From the NCBI RefSeq assembly GCF_011045115.1, contig NZ_JAAKZG010000002.1, positions 613,367 to 677,366 of the forward strand: 64,000 bases of DNA, read 5' to 3'. Numbering within the stretch: position 1 is the stretch's first letter; every line of letters begins with the position of its first letter. The notes under the pieces are model-generated. The model saw only the letters and a list, made by a program, of their open reading frames with translations. It had not been told where the DNA came from and made no database searches. This document shows, piece by piece, positions 27,136 through 36,220 of the stretch. The position numbers and the translations under genes were made by a program. This DNA is from Mesorhizobium zhangyense (GTDB lineage: Bacteria; Pseudomonadota; Alphaproteobacteria; Rhizobiales; Rhizobiaceae).

Positions 27136-29055
27136 TCAGGTCGCAGGCACCGGCTTGCCCGTCGTTTCGGGGAAGAACTCCGGCGCGGCGTGGCGCTTGC
27201 CGAACATCATGTCGTATTGCAGCAGGCGATAGTCGCGGATCTCGGGATCGATCTCCTTGGCGCGCGACCAGTCCGGCAGGGCTTCGTCGTTCGGCGTCAC
27301 CAGCATGTTGCGGTCGACAACGCGGAAATGCTCGCGCACGCCGCCGAGGAAGCCGGTGTAGTAGGGGTGGCTGATGCCGGCCGTTTTCAGCACATGCAGC
27401 GGCAGGAAGGCCGGACTTATCGAGCCGATGTTTTCCGCCGGCCCGGTGCGGTTCGACCAGATGACCAGCGGCGTCTCATGCTGCAGGCTCATCTCGGGCA
27501 GCGGCGCCTTGCGCGGTGCGACCTGGTCTTTCATGAACCCGGTCTCGATATAGACCGGCCCCAGCGGCGGCAGGTGGTCGCCGAAGAAGGCGATGACGGT
27601 CGGACGCTCGCGGTTCTTCGCCCATTCGATCAGCCGCGCCAGGCCCTTGTCGCCGTCGGAAGCACCTTCGGCATAGCTCAACACCGAATCGCGCGCCGTC
27701 TGGCTGACATTGCCCGAGACGGTGTGGCTGGTGTCCCAATAGCGGTTCGGCTCATAGGGTCCGTGATTCTGCAGCGTGACGGTGAAGATGAAGAACGGAT
27801 CGCGCGTGGCATCGGCCTGGCGAATGATCTCCTCGGTCAATGCCTTGTCGGACACCAGCGGCCCGCGTGAAGTGAGCGGCGGCAGATTGTCGGCCGACAG
27901 GAAGGTGTCGAAACCGAACGCCTGATAGACGGGCGTGCGGTTCCAGAACCAGCCGCCGAAAGGATGGATTGCCTTGGTGGCGTAGCCTTCGCTCTTGAGG
28001 AAGGTGGCGAGCGAGGGAATCGGGCTGCGCACATATTGCTGGTAGGGAATGCTACCATACGGCAGGAAGGCGTTGGAAAAGCCCGTCAGCGCCTCGAACT
28101 CGACATTGGCGGTCATGCCGCCGAACTCCGGCGAGAAGATATGGCCGGATTCGAGCGAGCGCACATTGGCGATGGGGTCTGGCGTGATTTCGATGCCCGG
28201 TAGGCGGGTCGGATCCCAAAAGGATTCGTTCATCACGATGATAATGTCGGGCTTTTCAGCGGGCAGCACCGGGGCATCGGCCTCGGGCCGCGTGATTGCG
28301 GCGATGGCCTTGTCCGAATAGCCCGCCGGGGCCAGCACCTTTGCCATCGGCACGTTGAGCGCGAAGGCGATGGCGAAGCCGTTGCTGTTATAATTCTCCT
28401 TCTGGTCCCACATAATCGGGATGATCTGGAGACGGTCACGCGCCCAGGAGAAGGTCGCGTAGTCCATGATAGAGCCGAAGAACACCAGGGCCGGCAGCGC
28501 CAGGCCGAGGCGTGTGATGCGCGCGCGCCATGACAGTGCCGGTATGCGGCGGCGCCAGAACTTCCAGGCATAGACCAGCATGGCAATCGCCGCGATCGCC
28601 CCGACTGCCATGAAAACCGCCGACATCGGGCGCTGCCGCACCAGAAGCGGCGTCAATTCGACAATCTGGCGGGCATAGAGAAAGTCGGTCGGGTAAAGTG
28701 GATCGCCGAGATAGAGCGATTTCTGATGGCCTATGAAGGCCAGGAGCAGCGCCAGCGGCGCCACCAGCAGCAAAGCGTGATGCGCGCGCCCAAGCAGGGC
28801 GTCGAGAAACACCAGCACCAGCGCAAAGATCACGACGGTTGTCCAACCCGGCCGGAACGGCTGCTGGAAAAACAGCAATGTCTGCTCAAGCGAGCCGCGA
28901 ACGATCAGTTCGACGGAAAATACCAGAAGTGCCGATATTATGACGGTAAGCGCCAGGGTTCGGGCAAGATGGAGCGCCTGCACGCGGCGTTTTGCACGGC
29001 CGCGGGCACTCTCACATACCGTATTCCCTTGTGCCACAGTAAGCCGATTGGACAA
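27136..29055 (-). CDS. LTA synthase-family sulfatase/phosphoglycerol transferase
   Basis: This 639-residue enzyme has an N-terminal membrane domain of about five helices (30-205) and an extracytoplasmic alkaline-phosphatase-fold domain. The catalytic residues of the LtaS/OpgB family are all present: E277 (MNESFW), T315 (GGMTANVEF), D493-H494 (FFGDHLPP), and a conserved His431 (LQNHGPYE). Such enzymes transfer glycerophosphate from phosphatidylglycerol; in Gram-negative bacteria the acceptor is typically periplasmic glucan or another glycan. The start is uncertain: TTG 29055 is the longest; GTG at 29037 and GTG at 28983 are alternatives and none has a clear ribosome-binding site. A triple direct repeat lies upstream. 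Confidence 0.88.
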   Translation of the reverse strand: MSNRLTVAQGNTVCESARGRAKRRVQALHLARTLALTVIISALLVFSVELIVRGSLEQTLLFFQQPFRPGWTTVVIFALVLVFLDALLGRAHHALLLVAPLALLLAFIGHQKSLYLGDPLYPTDFLYARQIVELTPLLVRQRPMSAVFMAVGAIAAIAMLVYAWKFWRRRIPALSWRARITRLGLALPALVFFGSIMDYATFSWARDRLQIIPIMWDQKENYNSNGFAIAFALNVPMAKVLAPAGYSDKAIAAITRPEADAPVLPAEKPDIIIVMNESFWDPTRLPGIEITPDPIANVRSLESGHIFSPEFGGMTANVEFEALTGFSNAFLPYGSIPYQQYVRSPIPSLATFLKSEGYATKAIHPFGGWFWNRTPVYQAFGFDTFLSADNLPPLTSRGPLVSDKALTEEIIRQADATRDPFFIFTVTLQNHGPYEPNRYWDTSHTVSGNVSQTARDSVLSYAEGASDGDKGLARLIEWAKNRERPTVIAFFGDHLPPLGPVYIETGFMKDQVAPRKAPLPEMSLQHETPLVIWSNRTGPAENIGSISPAFLPLHVLKTAGISHPYYTGFLGGVREHFRVVDRNMLVTPNDEALPDWSRAKEIDPEIRDYRLLQYDMMFGKRHAAPEFFPETTGKPVPAT

Positions 29056-29082
29056 CTCACGAACCTCGAACGCGAAACTAAA

Positions 29083-29111
29083 CCGTCATCTCACTGTCAT
29101 CGAACCGTCAC
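29083..29111 (+). promoter_or_regulatory. Triple 7-bp direct repeat resembling a PhoB box
   Basis: CCGTCAT (29083-29089), CTGTCAT (29094-29100) and CCGTCAC (29105-29111) are separated by 4 bp each, an 11-bp period. The pattern CTGTCAT-N4-CTGTCAT is the Pho box bound by PhoB. If the first two repeats are the box, a CAAAAT sequence follows after a 10-bp spacer (29111-29116), as expected for a Pho promoter -10, facing fabD. Other OmpR-family regulators also bind 11-bp-period direct repeats. It could equally serve the divergent LTA-synthase-like gene. Confidence 0.55.
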
Positions 29112-29279
29112 AAAATCTAGCGTCTGTGTTCAAAATGGGAAGACCGCCGGTAAATTACTGTTGCGGATTTTCATGGAACGGCAGGTAGATAGCAGCCGCG
29201 CTTCATGATCTGTGGCCTTGACTCCGCCGGCTTTCCTGCGCCACAGGGCCTTTCCGACAAACAAATCCGGGAGCGGGAC

Positions 29280-30221
29280 ATGGCCGTTGCATTCACCTTT
29301 CCAGGCCAGGGCAGCCAGGCCGTGGGCATGGGCAAGGACCTGGCGGACGCCTTTCCCGAGGCCCGCGCGGTGTTCGACGAGGTCGATGACGCTCTCGGCC
29401 AGAAGCTTTCGCAGATCATGTGGGAAGGCCCCGAAGAGACGCTGACGCTGACCGCCAATGCGCAGCCGGCGCTGATGGCCGTGTCGATGGCCGCGATCCG
29501 GGCGCTGGAAGCGCGCGGTTTCTCGCTGAAAAACAAGGTCGCCTACGTCGCCGGCCACTCGCTTGGCGAATATTCGGCGCTTGCCGCTGCCGGCACCTTC
29601 TCGATTGGCGATGCTGCCCGGCTGCTGCGCATTCGTGGCAACGCCATGCAGGCCGCGGTGCCGGTGGGCGAGGGCGCGATGGCGGCAATCATCGGGCTTG
29701 AGCAGGCCGACGTGGAAGCAGCCTGCGCGGAAGCCGCGCAGAATTCGGTCTGCCAGATCGCCAACGACAATGGCGGCGGACAGCTGGTGATTTCGGGCGC
29801 CAAGGCCGCCGTCGAACTGGCGGCAAAGCTGTGCACCGAAAAGGGCGCCAAGCGCGCACTGATGCTTTCTGTCTCCGCCCCGTTCCATTCGGCCCTGATG
29901 GGCCCGGCGGCCGACGCCATGCGGGAAGCGCTGGCCGGTGTGACGAAGAACGTGCCTTCGGTTCCGGTCGTAGCCAACGTCGTCGTCCGGCCGCTGAGCG
30001 ACCCGGACGAGATCGCCGCCCGTCTCGTCGAGCAGGTGACCGGCCGCGTGCGCTGGCGCGAAACGGTGGAATGGTTCGGCGCAAATGGCGTGACCACGCT
30101 TTATGAAGTTGGCGCAGGCAAGGTGCTTTCCGGCCTCGCACGGCGTATCAACAAGGAAATCGCTACCGCAGCCGTCAACAACCCGGCCGATGTCGATGCC
30201 GCCATTGCGGCGCTGGCCTAG
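29280..30221 (+). CDS. fabD: Malonyl-CoA:ACP transacylase
   Basis: Loads malonyl groups onto acyl carrier protein for fatty-acid elongation. The 313-residue protein has the N-terminal PGQGSQ motif (8-13) and the active-site GHSLGE with Ser94. I chose ATG 29280, preceded by GGGAG, over upstream in-frame ATG 29205, because the conserved protein begins at MAVAFTFPGQG. First gene of a fab cluster (fabD-fabG-acpP-fabF). Confidence 0.96.
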   Translation: MAVAFTFPGQGSQAVGMGKDLADAFPEARAVFDEVDDALGQKLSQIMWEGPEETLTLTANAQPALMAVSMAAIRALEARGFSLKNKVAYVAGHSLGEYSALAAAGTFSIGDAARLLRIRGNAMQAAVPVGEGAMAAIIGLEQADVEAACAEAAQNSVCQIANDNGGGQLVISGAKAAVELAAKLCTEKGAKRALMLSVSAPFHSALMGPAADAMREALAGVTKNVPSVPVVANVVVRPLSDPDEIAARLVEQVTGRVRWRETVEWFGANGVTTLYEVGAGKVLSGLARRINKEIATAAVNNPADVDAAIAALA

Positions 30222-30232
30222 TTCAAGAAACT

Positions 30233-30266
<34 letters not shown>

Positions 30267-30285
30267 CACGAAGGGGAGTCAAAAA

Positions 30286-31023
30286 ATGTTCGATCTGACC
30301 GGCCGCAAGGCACTCGTCACCGGGGCTACCGGCGGCATTGGCGAGGCAGTCGCCCGCGCGCTGCATGCGCAGGGCGCGACCGTCGGTCTGCACGGCACGC
30401 GCGTTGAAAAGCTGGAAGCTCTGGCTGCCGAGCTTGGCGACCGCGTAAAACTGTTTCCGGCGAACCTGTCGGACCGCGACGAGGTCAAGGCGCTCGGCCA
30501 GAAGGCCGAAGCCGATCTCGAAGGCGTCGATATCCTCGTCAACAATGCCGGCATCACCAAGGACGGCCTGTTCGTGCGCATGTCGGACGCCGATTGGGAT
30601 GCCGTCATCGAGGTCAACCTGACCGCGGTGTTCCGCCTTACGCGCGAACTGACCCATCCGATGATGCGCCGCCGCAACGGCCGCATCATCAATATCAGCT
30701 CGGTTGTCGGCGTCACCGGCAATCCCGGCCAGGCCAATTACTGTGCCTCCAAGGCCGGCATGATCGGTTTTTCGAAGTCGCTGGCGCAGGAGATCGCCAC
30801 CCGTAACGTCACCGTCAACTGCGTCGCTCCAGGCTTCATCGAATCAGCCATGACCGAAAAGCTGAACGATAAGCAGAAGGAGGCGATCATGGCCGCCATC
30901 CCGACCCGGCGCATGGGAACGGGCGCGGAAGTCGCCTCGGCGGTGGTCTATCTGGCGTCCAATGAAGCCGCCTACATCACCGGCCAGACGATTCATGTGA
31001 ACGGCGGCATGGCCATGATCTGA
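30286..31023 (+). CDS. fabG: 3-oxoacyl-ACP reductase
   Basis: NADPH-dependent reduction of 3-oxoacyl-ACP in fatty-acid elongation. The 245-residue classical SDR has TGATGGIG at 12-19, NNAG at 86-89, and the catalytic S138/S139, Y152, K156. ATG 30286 is preceded by GAAGGGGAG. An in-frame extension upstream is not supported. The stop is followed 2 bp later by a palindromic repeat element. Confidence 0.96.
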   Translation: MFDLTGRKALVTGATGGIGEAVARALHAQGATVGLHGTRVEKLEALAAELGDRVKLFPANLSDRDEVKALGQKAEADLEGVDILVNNAGITKDGLFVRMSDADWDAVIEVNLTAVFRLTRELTHPMMRRRNGRIINISSVVGVTGNPGQANYCASKAGMIGFSKSLAQEIATRNVTVNCVAPGFIESAMTEKLNDKQKEAIMAAIPTRRMGTGAEVASAVVYLASNEAAYITGQTIHVNGGMAMI

Positions 31024-31025
31024 CG

Positions 31026-31165
31026 AACCTTGTTGATAATTCTACCCTGCCGGTCATCTGACGCGGTTTTCTGCGCTTCCGGTGCTCACATACTTTATGT
31101 ACGCTCCGCTCCGGTTCTCGAAAGCCACGCCACCTGACTCGGCAGGGCGAATTCTTAACAAGGTT
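31026..31165. repeat. 140-bp palindromic dispersed element, copy 1
   Basis: The ends AACCTTGTT (31026-31034) and AACAAGGTT (31157-31165) are inverted repeats, continued inward by CTACCCTGCCG on the left and CGGCAGGGCG on the right. The interior has a small hairpin ACATA-ctt-TATGT and flanking stretch TTCTGCGCTTCCGG, CTCCGCTCCGGTTCTCGAAA. Most of the central 90 bp recurs at 60425-60572. It separates fabG from acpP. Confidence 0.8.
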
Positions 31166-31361
31166 CACGTTGCGCCGAGGCTTATAAAGCCGTTTTCGCA
31201 TTGGACGCGGGCTTCTTTTCGTGTAATGCGGCCATCGACGCAGCGATTTCGGCAAACTTCCGGCCGGCGCAGCTACGTTCCCGAAGGGGAACATCTTTCA
31301 ACTTGATTAGCGGCAGTCGTGCCGTTAACGAAGACGAACAACAAGAGACGAGGATGCCCAA

Positions 31362-31598
31362 ATGAGTGACACCGCAGAGCGCGTCAAGAAGATCGTTGTC
31401 GAACATCTCGGCGTCGAGGCCGACAAGGTAACGGAAGCCGCCAGCTTCATCGATGATCTCGGCGCGGACAGCCTTGATACGGTCGAACTCGTCATGGCCT
31501 TCGAAGAAGAATTCGGCGTTGAAATTCCTGACGACGCAGCCGAGACGATTTTGACCGTCGGCGACGCCGTCAAGTACATCGACAAGGCCTCGGCCTGA
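31362..31598 (+). CDS. acpP: Acyl carrier protein
   Basis: Carries growing fatty-acyl chains on a phosphopantetheine arm attached to Ser37 in [10 protein letters not shown]. The 78-residue acidic helical protein is the standard essential ACP. Start ATG 31362. It lies between the palindromic element and fabF; no convincing promoter core was found in its leader, although CTTGAT at about 31301 could be a -35 element. Confidence 0.97.
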   Translation: MSDTAERVKKIVVEHLGVEADKVTEAASFIDDLGADSLDTVELVMAFEEEFGVEIPDDAAETILTVGDAVKYIDKASA

Positions 31599-31635
31599 CG
31601 CTCAGTCCAGCAGTCAGCTTTCCGAGAGTATCGCT

Positions 31636-32898
31636 ATGAGGCGTGTCGTCGTCACCGGCATGGGACTGCTTTCGCCTTTTGGCGTTGGCGTGGAACATGG
31701 ATGGAAACAAATCCTGAGCGGCAAGAGCGCCGCCAGGAAAGTCACGGAATTTGATGTCGAGGATCTTGCCTGCAAGATCGCGCATGTGATTCCGCGTGGC
31801 GACGGCAGTGACGCCACCTTCAGCCCGGAGGCCTATCTGGAGCCGAAGGAACTGCGCAAGATCGGCGACTTCATCCTTTACGGGATTGCGGCCGCCGACG
31901 AAGCGCTCAAGGATTCCGGCTGGGAACCCAAGACCCCCGAGGAACAGCACGCCACCGGCGTGATGATCGGTTCCGGCATCGGCGGCATCGAGGGCATCGC
32001 GGAAAATGCGCTCATTCTCAAGGAGCGCGGCCCGCGCCGCATCAGCCCCTTCTTCATTCCCGGACAGATTATCAACCTGGTCTCCGGCCAGGTCTCCATC
32101 CGGCACGGGCTGAAGGGCCCGAATCATGCCGTGGTGACCGCATGCTCGACGGGCGCGCATGCAATCGGCGATGCAGCCCGGCTGATCATCTTCGGCGATG
32201 CCGACGTCATGCTTGCCGGCGGTGCGGAAGCACCCGTGACACGCCTTTCGCTGGCCGGTTTCGCCGCCTGCAAGGCGCTTTCCACCGATCGCAACGACAC
32301 GCCCGAACAGGCTTCGCGCCCCTATGACCGAGACCGCGACGGTTTCGTCATGGGCGAAGGCGCCGGTGTCGTCGTGCTCGAGGAGCTTGAGCACGCCAAG
32401 GCGCGTGGCGCCAAGATTTATGCCGAGGTGACGGGCTACGGCCTGACCGGCGATGCCTACCACATCACGGCCCCGGCCGAGGATGGCGATGGCGCGTTCC
32501 GCTGCATGACTGCCGCGCTCAAGCGTGCGAACCTGCAGCCGGCGGATGTGGACTACATCAACGCCCACGGCACATCGACCATGGCCGACACGATCGAGCT
32601 TGGCGCGGTCGAGCGGCTGGTCGGCAATGCTGCATCGAAGATTTCGATGTCGTCGACGAAGTCGGCGATCGGCCATCTCCTGGGTGCTGCCGGCGCTGCC
32701 GAGGCGATCTTCTCGGTGCTTGCCATTCGCGACAACATCGCGCCGCCGACGATCAATCTCGACAATCCCGAGCGCGAAACGGCAATCGACCTCGTGCCGA
32801 ACAAGGCGCGCAAGCGCCAGATCGATGTTGCGCTATCCAATTCCTTTGGTTTCGGCGGAACGAATGCGTCGCTGGTTTTCCAGCGCTATAACGGCTGA
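31636..32898 (+). CDS. fabF: 3-oxoacyl-ACP synthase II
   Basis: Condenses malonyl-ACP with acyl-ACP, with a role in elongating unsaturated chains. The 420-residue thiolase-fold enzyme has the catalytic triad C170 (TACSTGAHA), H311 (NAHGTSTMA) and H347 (KSAIGHLLGAAGA). Start ATG 31636, 37 bp after acpP, in the usual acpP-fabF order. Confidence 0.97.
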   Translation: MRRVVVTGMGLLSPFGVGVEHGWKQILSGKSAARKVTEFDVEDLACKIAHVIPRGDGSDATFSPEAYLEPKELRKIGDFILYGIAAADEALKDSGWEPKTPEEQHATGVMIGSGIGGIEGIAENALILKERGPRRISPFFIPGQIINLVSGQVSIRHGLKGPNHAVVTACSTGAHAIGDAARLIIFGDADVMLAGGAEAPVTRLSLAGFAACKALSTDRNDTPEQASRPYDRDRDGFVMGEGAGVVVLEELEHAKARGAKIYAEVTGYGLTGDAYHITAPAEDGDGAFRCMTAALKRANLQPADVDYINAHGTSTMADTIELGAVERLVGNAASKISMSSTKSAIGHLLGAAGAAEAIFSVLAIRDNIAPPTINLDNPERETAIDLVPNKARKRQIDVALSNSFGFGGTNASLVFQRYNG

Positions 32899-32901
32899 AG
32901 G

Positions 32902-32919
32902 CGGCCAATAGGGCCGTTT
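32902..32919 (+). terminator. Weak hairpin after fabF
   Basis: CGGCC (32902-32906) and GGCCG (32912-32916) form a 5-bp stem followed by TTT. It is short, so partial termination at most. mltG starts about 90 bp later with a TTGACA at 32931-32936 that could be its own -35, though no good -10 is visible. Confidence 0.3.
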
Positions 32920-33009
32920 CGCCGTGAATTTTGACATATTCGTGCCTAGGGTCTGCCTTCGACCCTTATCTCGGTGGGGATTCGTCTGATTGCAAAGTGT
33001 TGAGGCGCC

Positions 33010-34209
33010 ATGAACACCAATCCTTCCGACGCCGAATTCGGCCGGCGTCCCGAGCCGCCTAAACCGATCGTTCCGAAGAGCGCCAGCGAAGCACTGCGCC
33101 CGGAACAGGGCACGCCGCCGCCGAAACGCACGCGCTCGCGCGCCTCGCGCAATCAGTTCGTTGTTTTCCTCAACTTCATGCTTTCGCTGGTGATTCTGGC
33201 GGTGCTGGCTGCGGGTGCTGCTGTATTTTTCGGCAAGCGCGAATTTGAAGGGCCCGGCCCGACCACCACGGCGCAGACCTTTCTGGTCAAGCCCGGCACT
33301 GGTGTCCAGGACATAGCCGACCAGCTCGAGCGTCGCGGCCTGATCAGCGACGCACGCATCTTCCGCCTTGGCGTGCGCGCCTATGGCAACGACATGGCGC
33401 TGAAGACCGGCGAATACGAGGTCAAGGCGGGCGCTTCCATGCATGAGGTGATGGAACTGCTCAAGAGCGGCAAGTCGGTGATGTATTCGCTGACGATCCC
33501 CGAAGGCCTGACCGTCGAGCAGGCGTTCCAGCGCATCGCCGAACAGGACGCACTGACCGGCGACATGCCGGCGACCCTGCCGCCGGAAGGCAGCCTGGCC
33601 ACCGACACGCAGCGCTTTACGCGCGGCACCACGCGCCAGCAGATCATCGACAAGATGCTCGCCCACCAGAAGCAGCTCGTGGAAGATATCTGGCAGCGCC
33701 GCTCGCCTGACCTGCCGCTGGCCGACGTCAACGAGTTCGTCACGCTGGCCTCCATCGTCGAGAAGGAGACGGGCCGCAACGACGAGCGTTCGCGCGTTGC
33801 ATCGGTCTTCATCAACCGGCTGGAAAAGAAAATGCGGCTCCAGTCCGACCCGACGATCCTGTACGGTCTGTTCGGCGGTAAGGGCCGGCCTTCCGATCGG
33901 CCGATCTACCAGTCCGACATCCAGAAGCCGACGCCCTACAACACCTACGTCATCAACGGCCTGCCGCCGACGCCGATCGCCAATCCGGGCAAGGCTTCGC
34001 TGGAGGCTGTCGCCAATCCGTCCAAGACCGAAGACCTCTACTTCGTTGCCGACGGTACCGGCGGGCATGTCTTTGCCAAGTCGCTGGACGAGCACAACGA
34101 CAATGTGGCGCGGTGGCGCGCCGTACAGAAGAAGCAGGCCGAAGAAGCCGCCAAAGCCGGGGAAACGCAAGGAACGACAGAGGGCGCGCCGGCACCTGCG
34201 GCGCAATAG
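33010..34209 (+). CDS. mltG: Endolytic murein transglycosylase MltG
   Basis: Cleaves nascent peptidoglycan strands at the inner membrane and so sets glycan chain ends. The 399-residue protein has an N-terminal basic/Pro-rich cytoplasmic part, one membrane helix (about 51-73), a LysM-like subdomain and the YceG catalytic domain with E251 in the ASIVEKET motif. Its C-terminus has an Ala/Glu-rich tail. It follows fabF, as in many alphaproteobacteria. Confidence 0.95.
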   Translation: MNTNPSDAEFGRRPEPPKPIVPKSASEALRPEQGTPPPKRTRSRASRNQFVVFLNFMLSLVILAVLAAGAAVFFGKREFEGPGPTTTAQTFLVKPGTGVQDIADQLERRGLISDARIFRLGVRAYGNDMALKTGEYEVKAGASMHEVMELLKSGKSVMYSLTIPEGLTVEQAFQRIAEQDALTGDMPATLPPEGSLATDTQRFTRGTTRQQIIDKMLAHQKQLVEDIWQRRSPDLPLADVNEFVTLASIVEKETGRNDERSRVASVFINRLEKKMRLQSDPTILYGLFGGKGRPSDRPIYQSDIQKPTPYNTYVINGLPPTPIANPGKASLEAVANPSKTEDLYFVADGTGGHVFAKSLDEHNDNVARWRAVQKKQAEEAAKAGETQGTTEGAPAPAAQ

Positions 34210-34319
34210 GCACCAGCTGTTTCTACACGGTAGTCAGTCTGTATCGGGCCGCTTGCCGGCCGCTGCATTTGCAGAAGCGGATTTCCGCGATTTGCCGTTG
34301 GGCACGGAAGGGGCGAGGG

Positions 34320-35210
34320 ATGACATTGCAGAGCATGACGGGCTTTTCACGCGCTTCGGCCGAGCATGACGGCACGGCGATCGCCTGGGAACTGAAATCG
34401 GTGAACGGCAAGAGCGTCGAGGCCCGGTTCCGGCTGCCTCAGGGGTTCGAGAGGCTGGAGCAGCAGGCGCGCCAGGCGGTGCAGAAGCGCTTTTCGCGCG
34501 GCAATATGCAGGTGACGCTGACTGTCACCCGCGCTGCCGGTACGATGGTCCAGCCCGTCGTCAACGAAGCTTTTCTGAAGGACCTGGCAGGGCTGGCCAA
34601 GCGCCTGCAGGAGCAGTTCGGCGCGGCACCGCCAAGTGCCGATGGCCTGCTGGCCCTGCGCGGCGTGCTCGATATTCCTGAAACGACCGAGACGGAGGAG
34701 ACGCGCGCCAGTCTCGATGCGGCGATCCTTGGTGCGCTTGATAAGGCGCTCACCGGGCTCGAGCAGGCGCGCCAGACGGAAGGGCAGGCGCTAGGCGACC
34801 TTCTGCGCGGCCATATCGATACGATAGAGGCGCTGACGCTCAAGGCCGAGGCCGATCCGTCGCGCGAGCCTGCCGTCATCCGCGCCCGGATCGCCGAACA
34901 GGTCGCGCTTCTGATGGATGCGGCGAGCAACCTCGACGAAGGCCGTCTGCATCAGGAAGCGGCGTTTCTGGCGACCAAGGCCGATATCCGCGAGGAGATC
35001 GACCGGCTCAAGACCCATGTTGCTTCGGGCAGGGCGCTGCTGTCGGGCGGGGGCTCCGTGGGCCGCAAGCTCGACTTCCTGGCACAGGAATTTAACCGCG
35101 AATCGAATACCTTATGCTCGAAAGCGAACGCCGCCGCTGTTACAGCCGTCGGGCTGGAGCTCAAGGCCGTCGTCGACCAGTTTCGCGAGCAGGTTCAAAA
35201 TCTGGAGTAA
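34320..35210 (+). CDS. YicC-family protein (RNase-associated stress protein)
   Basis: This 296-residue protein begins MTLQSMTGFSRASAEHDG and ends with FRREQVQNLE-type residues, the YicC signature at both ends; the central part is helical and charged. YicC proteins have been reported as endoribonucleases that act on small RNAs in E. coli. Start ATG 34320 (preceded by GGGGCGAGGG) was preferred to the longer in-frame ATG at 34113, which would overlap mltG. Lies 6 bp upstream of gmk. Confidence 0.9.
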   Translation: MTLQSMTGFSRASAEHDGTAIAWELKSVNGKSVEARFRLPQGFERLEQQARQAVQKRFSRGNMQVTLTVTRAAGTMVQPVVNEAFLKDLAGLAKRLQEQFGAAPPSADGLLALRGVLDIPETTETEETRASLDAAILGALDKALTGLEQARQTEGQALGDLLRGHIDTIEALTLKAEADPSREPAVIRARIAEQVALLMDAASNLDEGRLHQEAAFLATKADIREEIDRLKTHVASGRALLSGGGSVGRKLDFLAQEFNRESNTLCSKANAAAVTAVGLELKAVVDQFREQVQNLE

Positions 35211-35216
35211 TGGCCT

Positions 35217-35861
35217 ATGGCCGCTGAGACCAATATTCGCCGCCGTGGCCTCATGCTGGTGCTGTCGTCCCCCTCGGGGGCCGGCAAGTCGACCATAGCC
35301 CGCAATCTGCTGGAGAAAGACCCGGCACTTAGCCTGTCGGTCAGCGTCACGACACGCCCGCGCCGTGGCAGCGAAATCGACGGCGTGCATTACCATTTCG
35401 TGACGCAGCGTGAATTCGAGCGCCTGCGCGATTCCGATGCGCTGCTCGAATGGGCCGAGGTGCATGGCAATTACTACGCGACGCCGCGCGAGCCGGTCGA
35501 GGCGGCGATGGCGGAAGGCCGCGACATGCTGTTTGACATCGACTGGCAGGGCGCGCTTCAGCTCAAGGACAAGATGCGGGTCGATATCGTCTCGATCTTC
35601 ATCCTGCCGCCGTCGATGACGGAACTGAAGGCACGGCTGAAGCGCCGCGCCGAAGACGCCGATGCGGCCATCGAAAAGCGCTTGCAGAATGCACGCGAAG
35701 AGATCGAGCATTGGAAGGAATACGATTTCGTCGTCGTCAATCACGACCTGAACCAGGCTTACGCCGAGGTAAGGGCGATCGTTGCAGCCGAGCGCCTGCG
35801 CCGCGACCGCCGGCCCGGCCTGTTCGATTTCATCTCGGGACTGCTGGACGAGAAATTGTAG
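35217..35861 (+). CDS. gmk: Guanylate kinase
   Basis: Phosphorylates GMP to GDP with ATP. The 214-residue protein has the P-loop SPSGAGKST (about 18-26) and the GMP-binding segment [17 protein letters not shown]. Start ATG 35217 is preceded by GGAG. It ends the rightward fab-mltG-yicC-gmk series and is convergent with the ASCH gene. Confidence 0.96.
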   Translation: MAAETNIRRRGLMLVLSSPSGAGKSTIARNLLEKDPALSLSVSVTTRPRRGSEIDGVHYHFVTQREFERLRDSDALLEWAEVHGNYYATPREPVEAAMAEGRDMLFDIDWQGALQLKDKMRVDIVSIFILPPSMTELKARLKRRAEDADAAIEKRLQNAREEIEHWKEYDFVVVNHDLNQAYAEVRAIVAAERLRRDRRPGLFDFISGLLDEKL

Positions 35862-35876
35862 TTTTACCAGTCGAAG

Positions 35877-36218
35877 TCATGCGGGAAAATCCGGACGCCC
35901 GGCGGTCTCGGCGGGCGTCAGGTGCTCGACGATCTGGACGACATCCGTCCATTCGATTTCCGGATAGTGCTCGCGCATGCCTTCCAGCATGACATCCTTC
36001 GGCCAATCTGCCTCGCGCCCGACAAAGGCGGCCGCCTGCGACAGCGGCAGGTCGGTGCAGCGGACGACCCAGACGATCGCCGTCTTCGTGGCTTCCCCGT
36101 CACAGACATAGCGCATATAGCCCGGTTCGATCCGGGTTTCTCGCCAGCGGATCGTACTGGTCTTCTGCCCGGTCTCGATCAGCGGGAAAAGGCGAGGGAC
36201 CACGCCGAGGGCCTGCAT
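35877..36218 (-). CDS. ASCH-domain protein
   Basis: This 113-residue protein has the core LFPLIETGQKTSTIRWRETR, typical of ASCH domains, a PUA-like RNA-binding fold. Members include RNA-binding or nucleotide-hydrolase-like proteins; activity here is unknown. The start is ATG 36218, three bases from the rsmA stop, so it is the last gene of the lpt-surA-pdxA-rsmA block and translation is coupled. Confidence 0.75.
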   Translation of the reverse strand: MQALGVVPRLFPLIETGQKTSTIRWRETRIEPGYMRYVCDGEATKTAIVWVVRCTDLPLSQAAAFVGREADWPKDVMLEGMREHYPEIEWTDVVQIVEHLTPAETAGRPDFPA

Positions 36219-36220
36219 CC

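Noticed and set aside
32931..32953. TTGACA at 32931 as the mltG promoter
   Set aside because: No -10 hexamer resembling TATAAT or CTATAT lies 16-18 bp downstream; mentioned only as a possibility.
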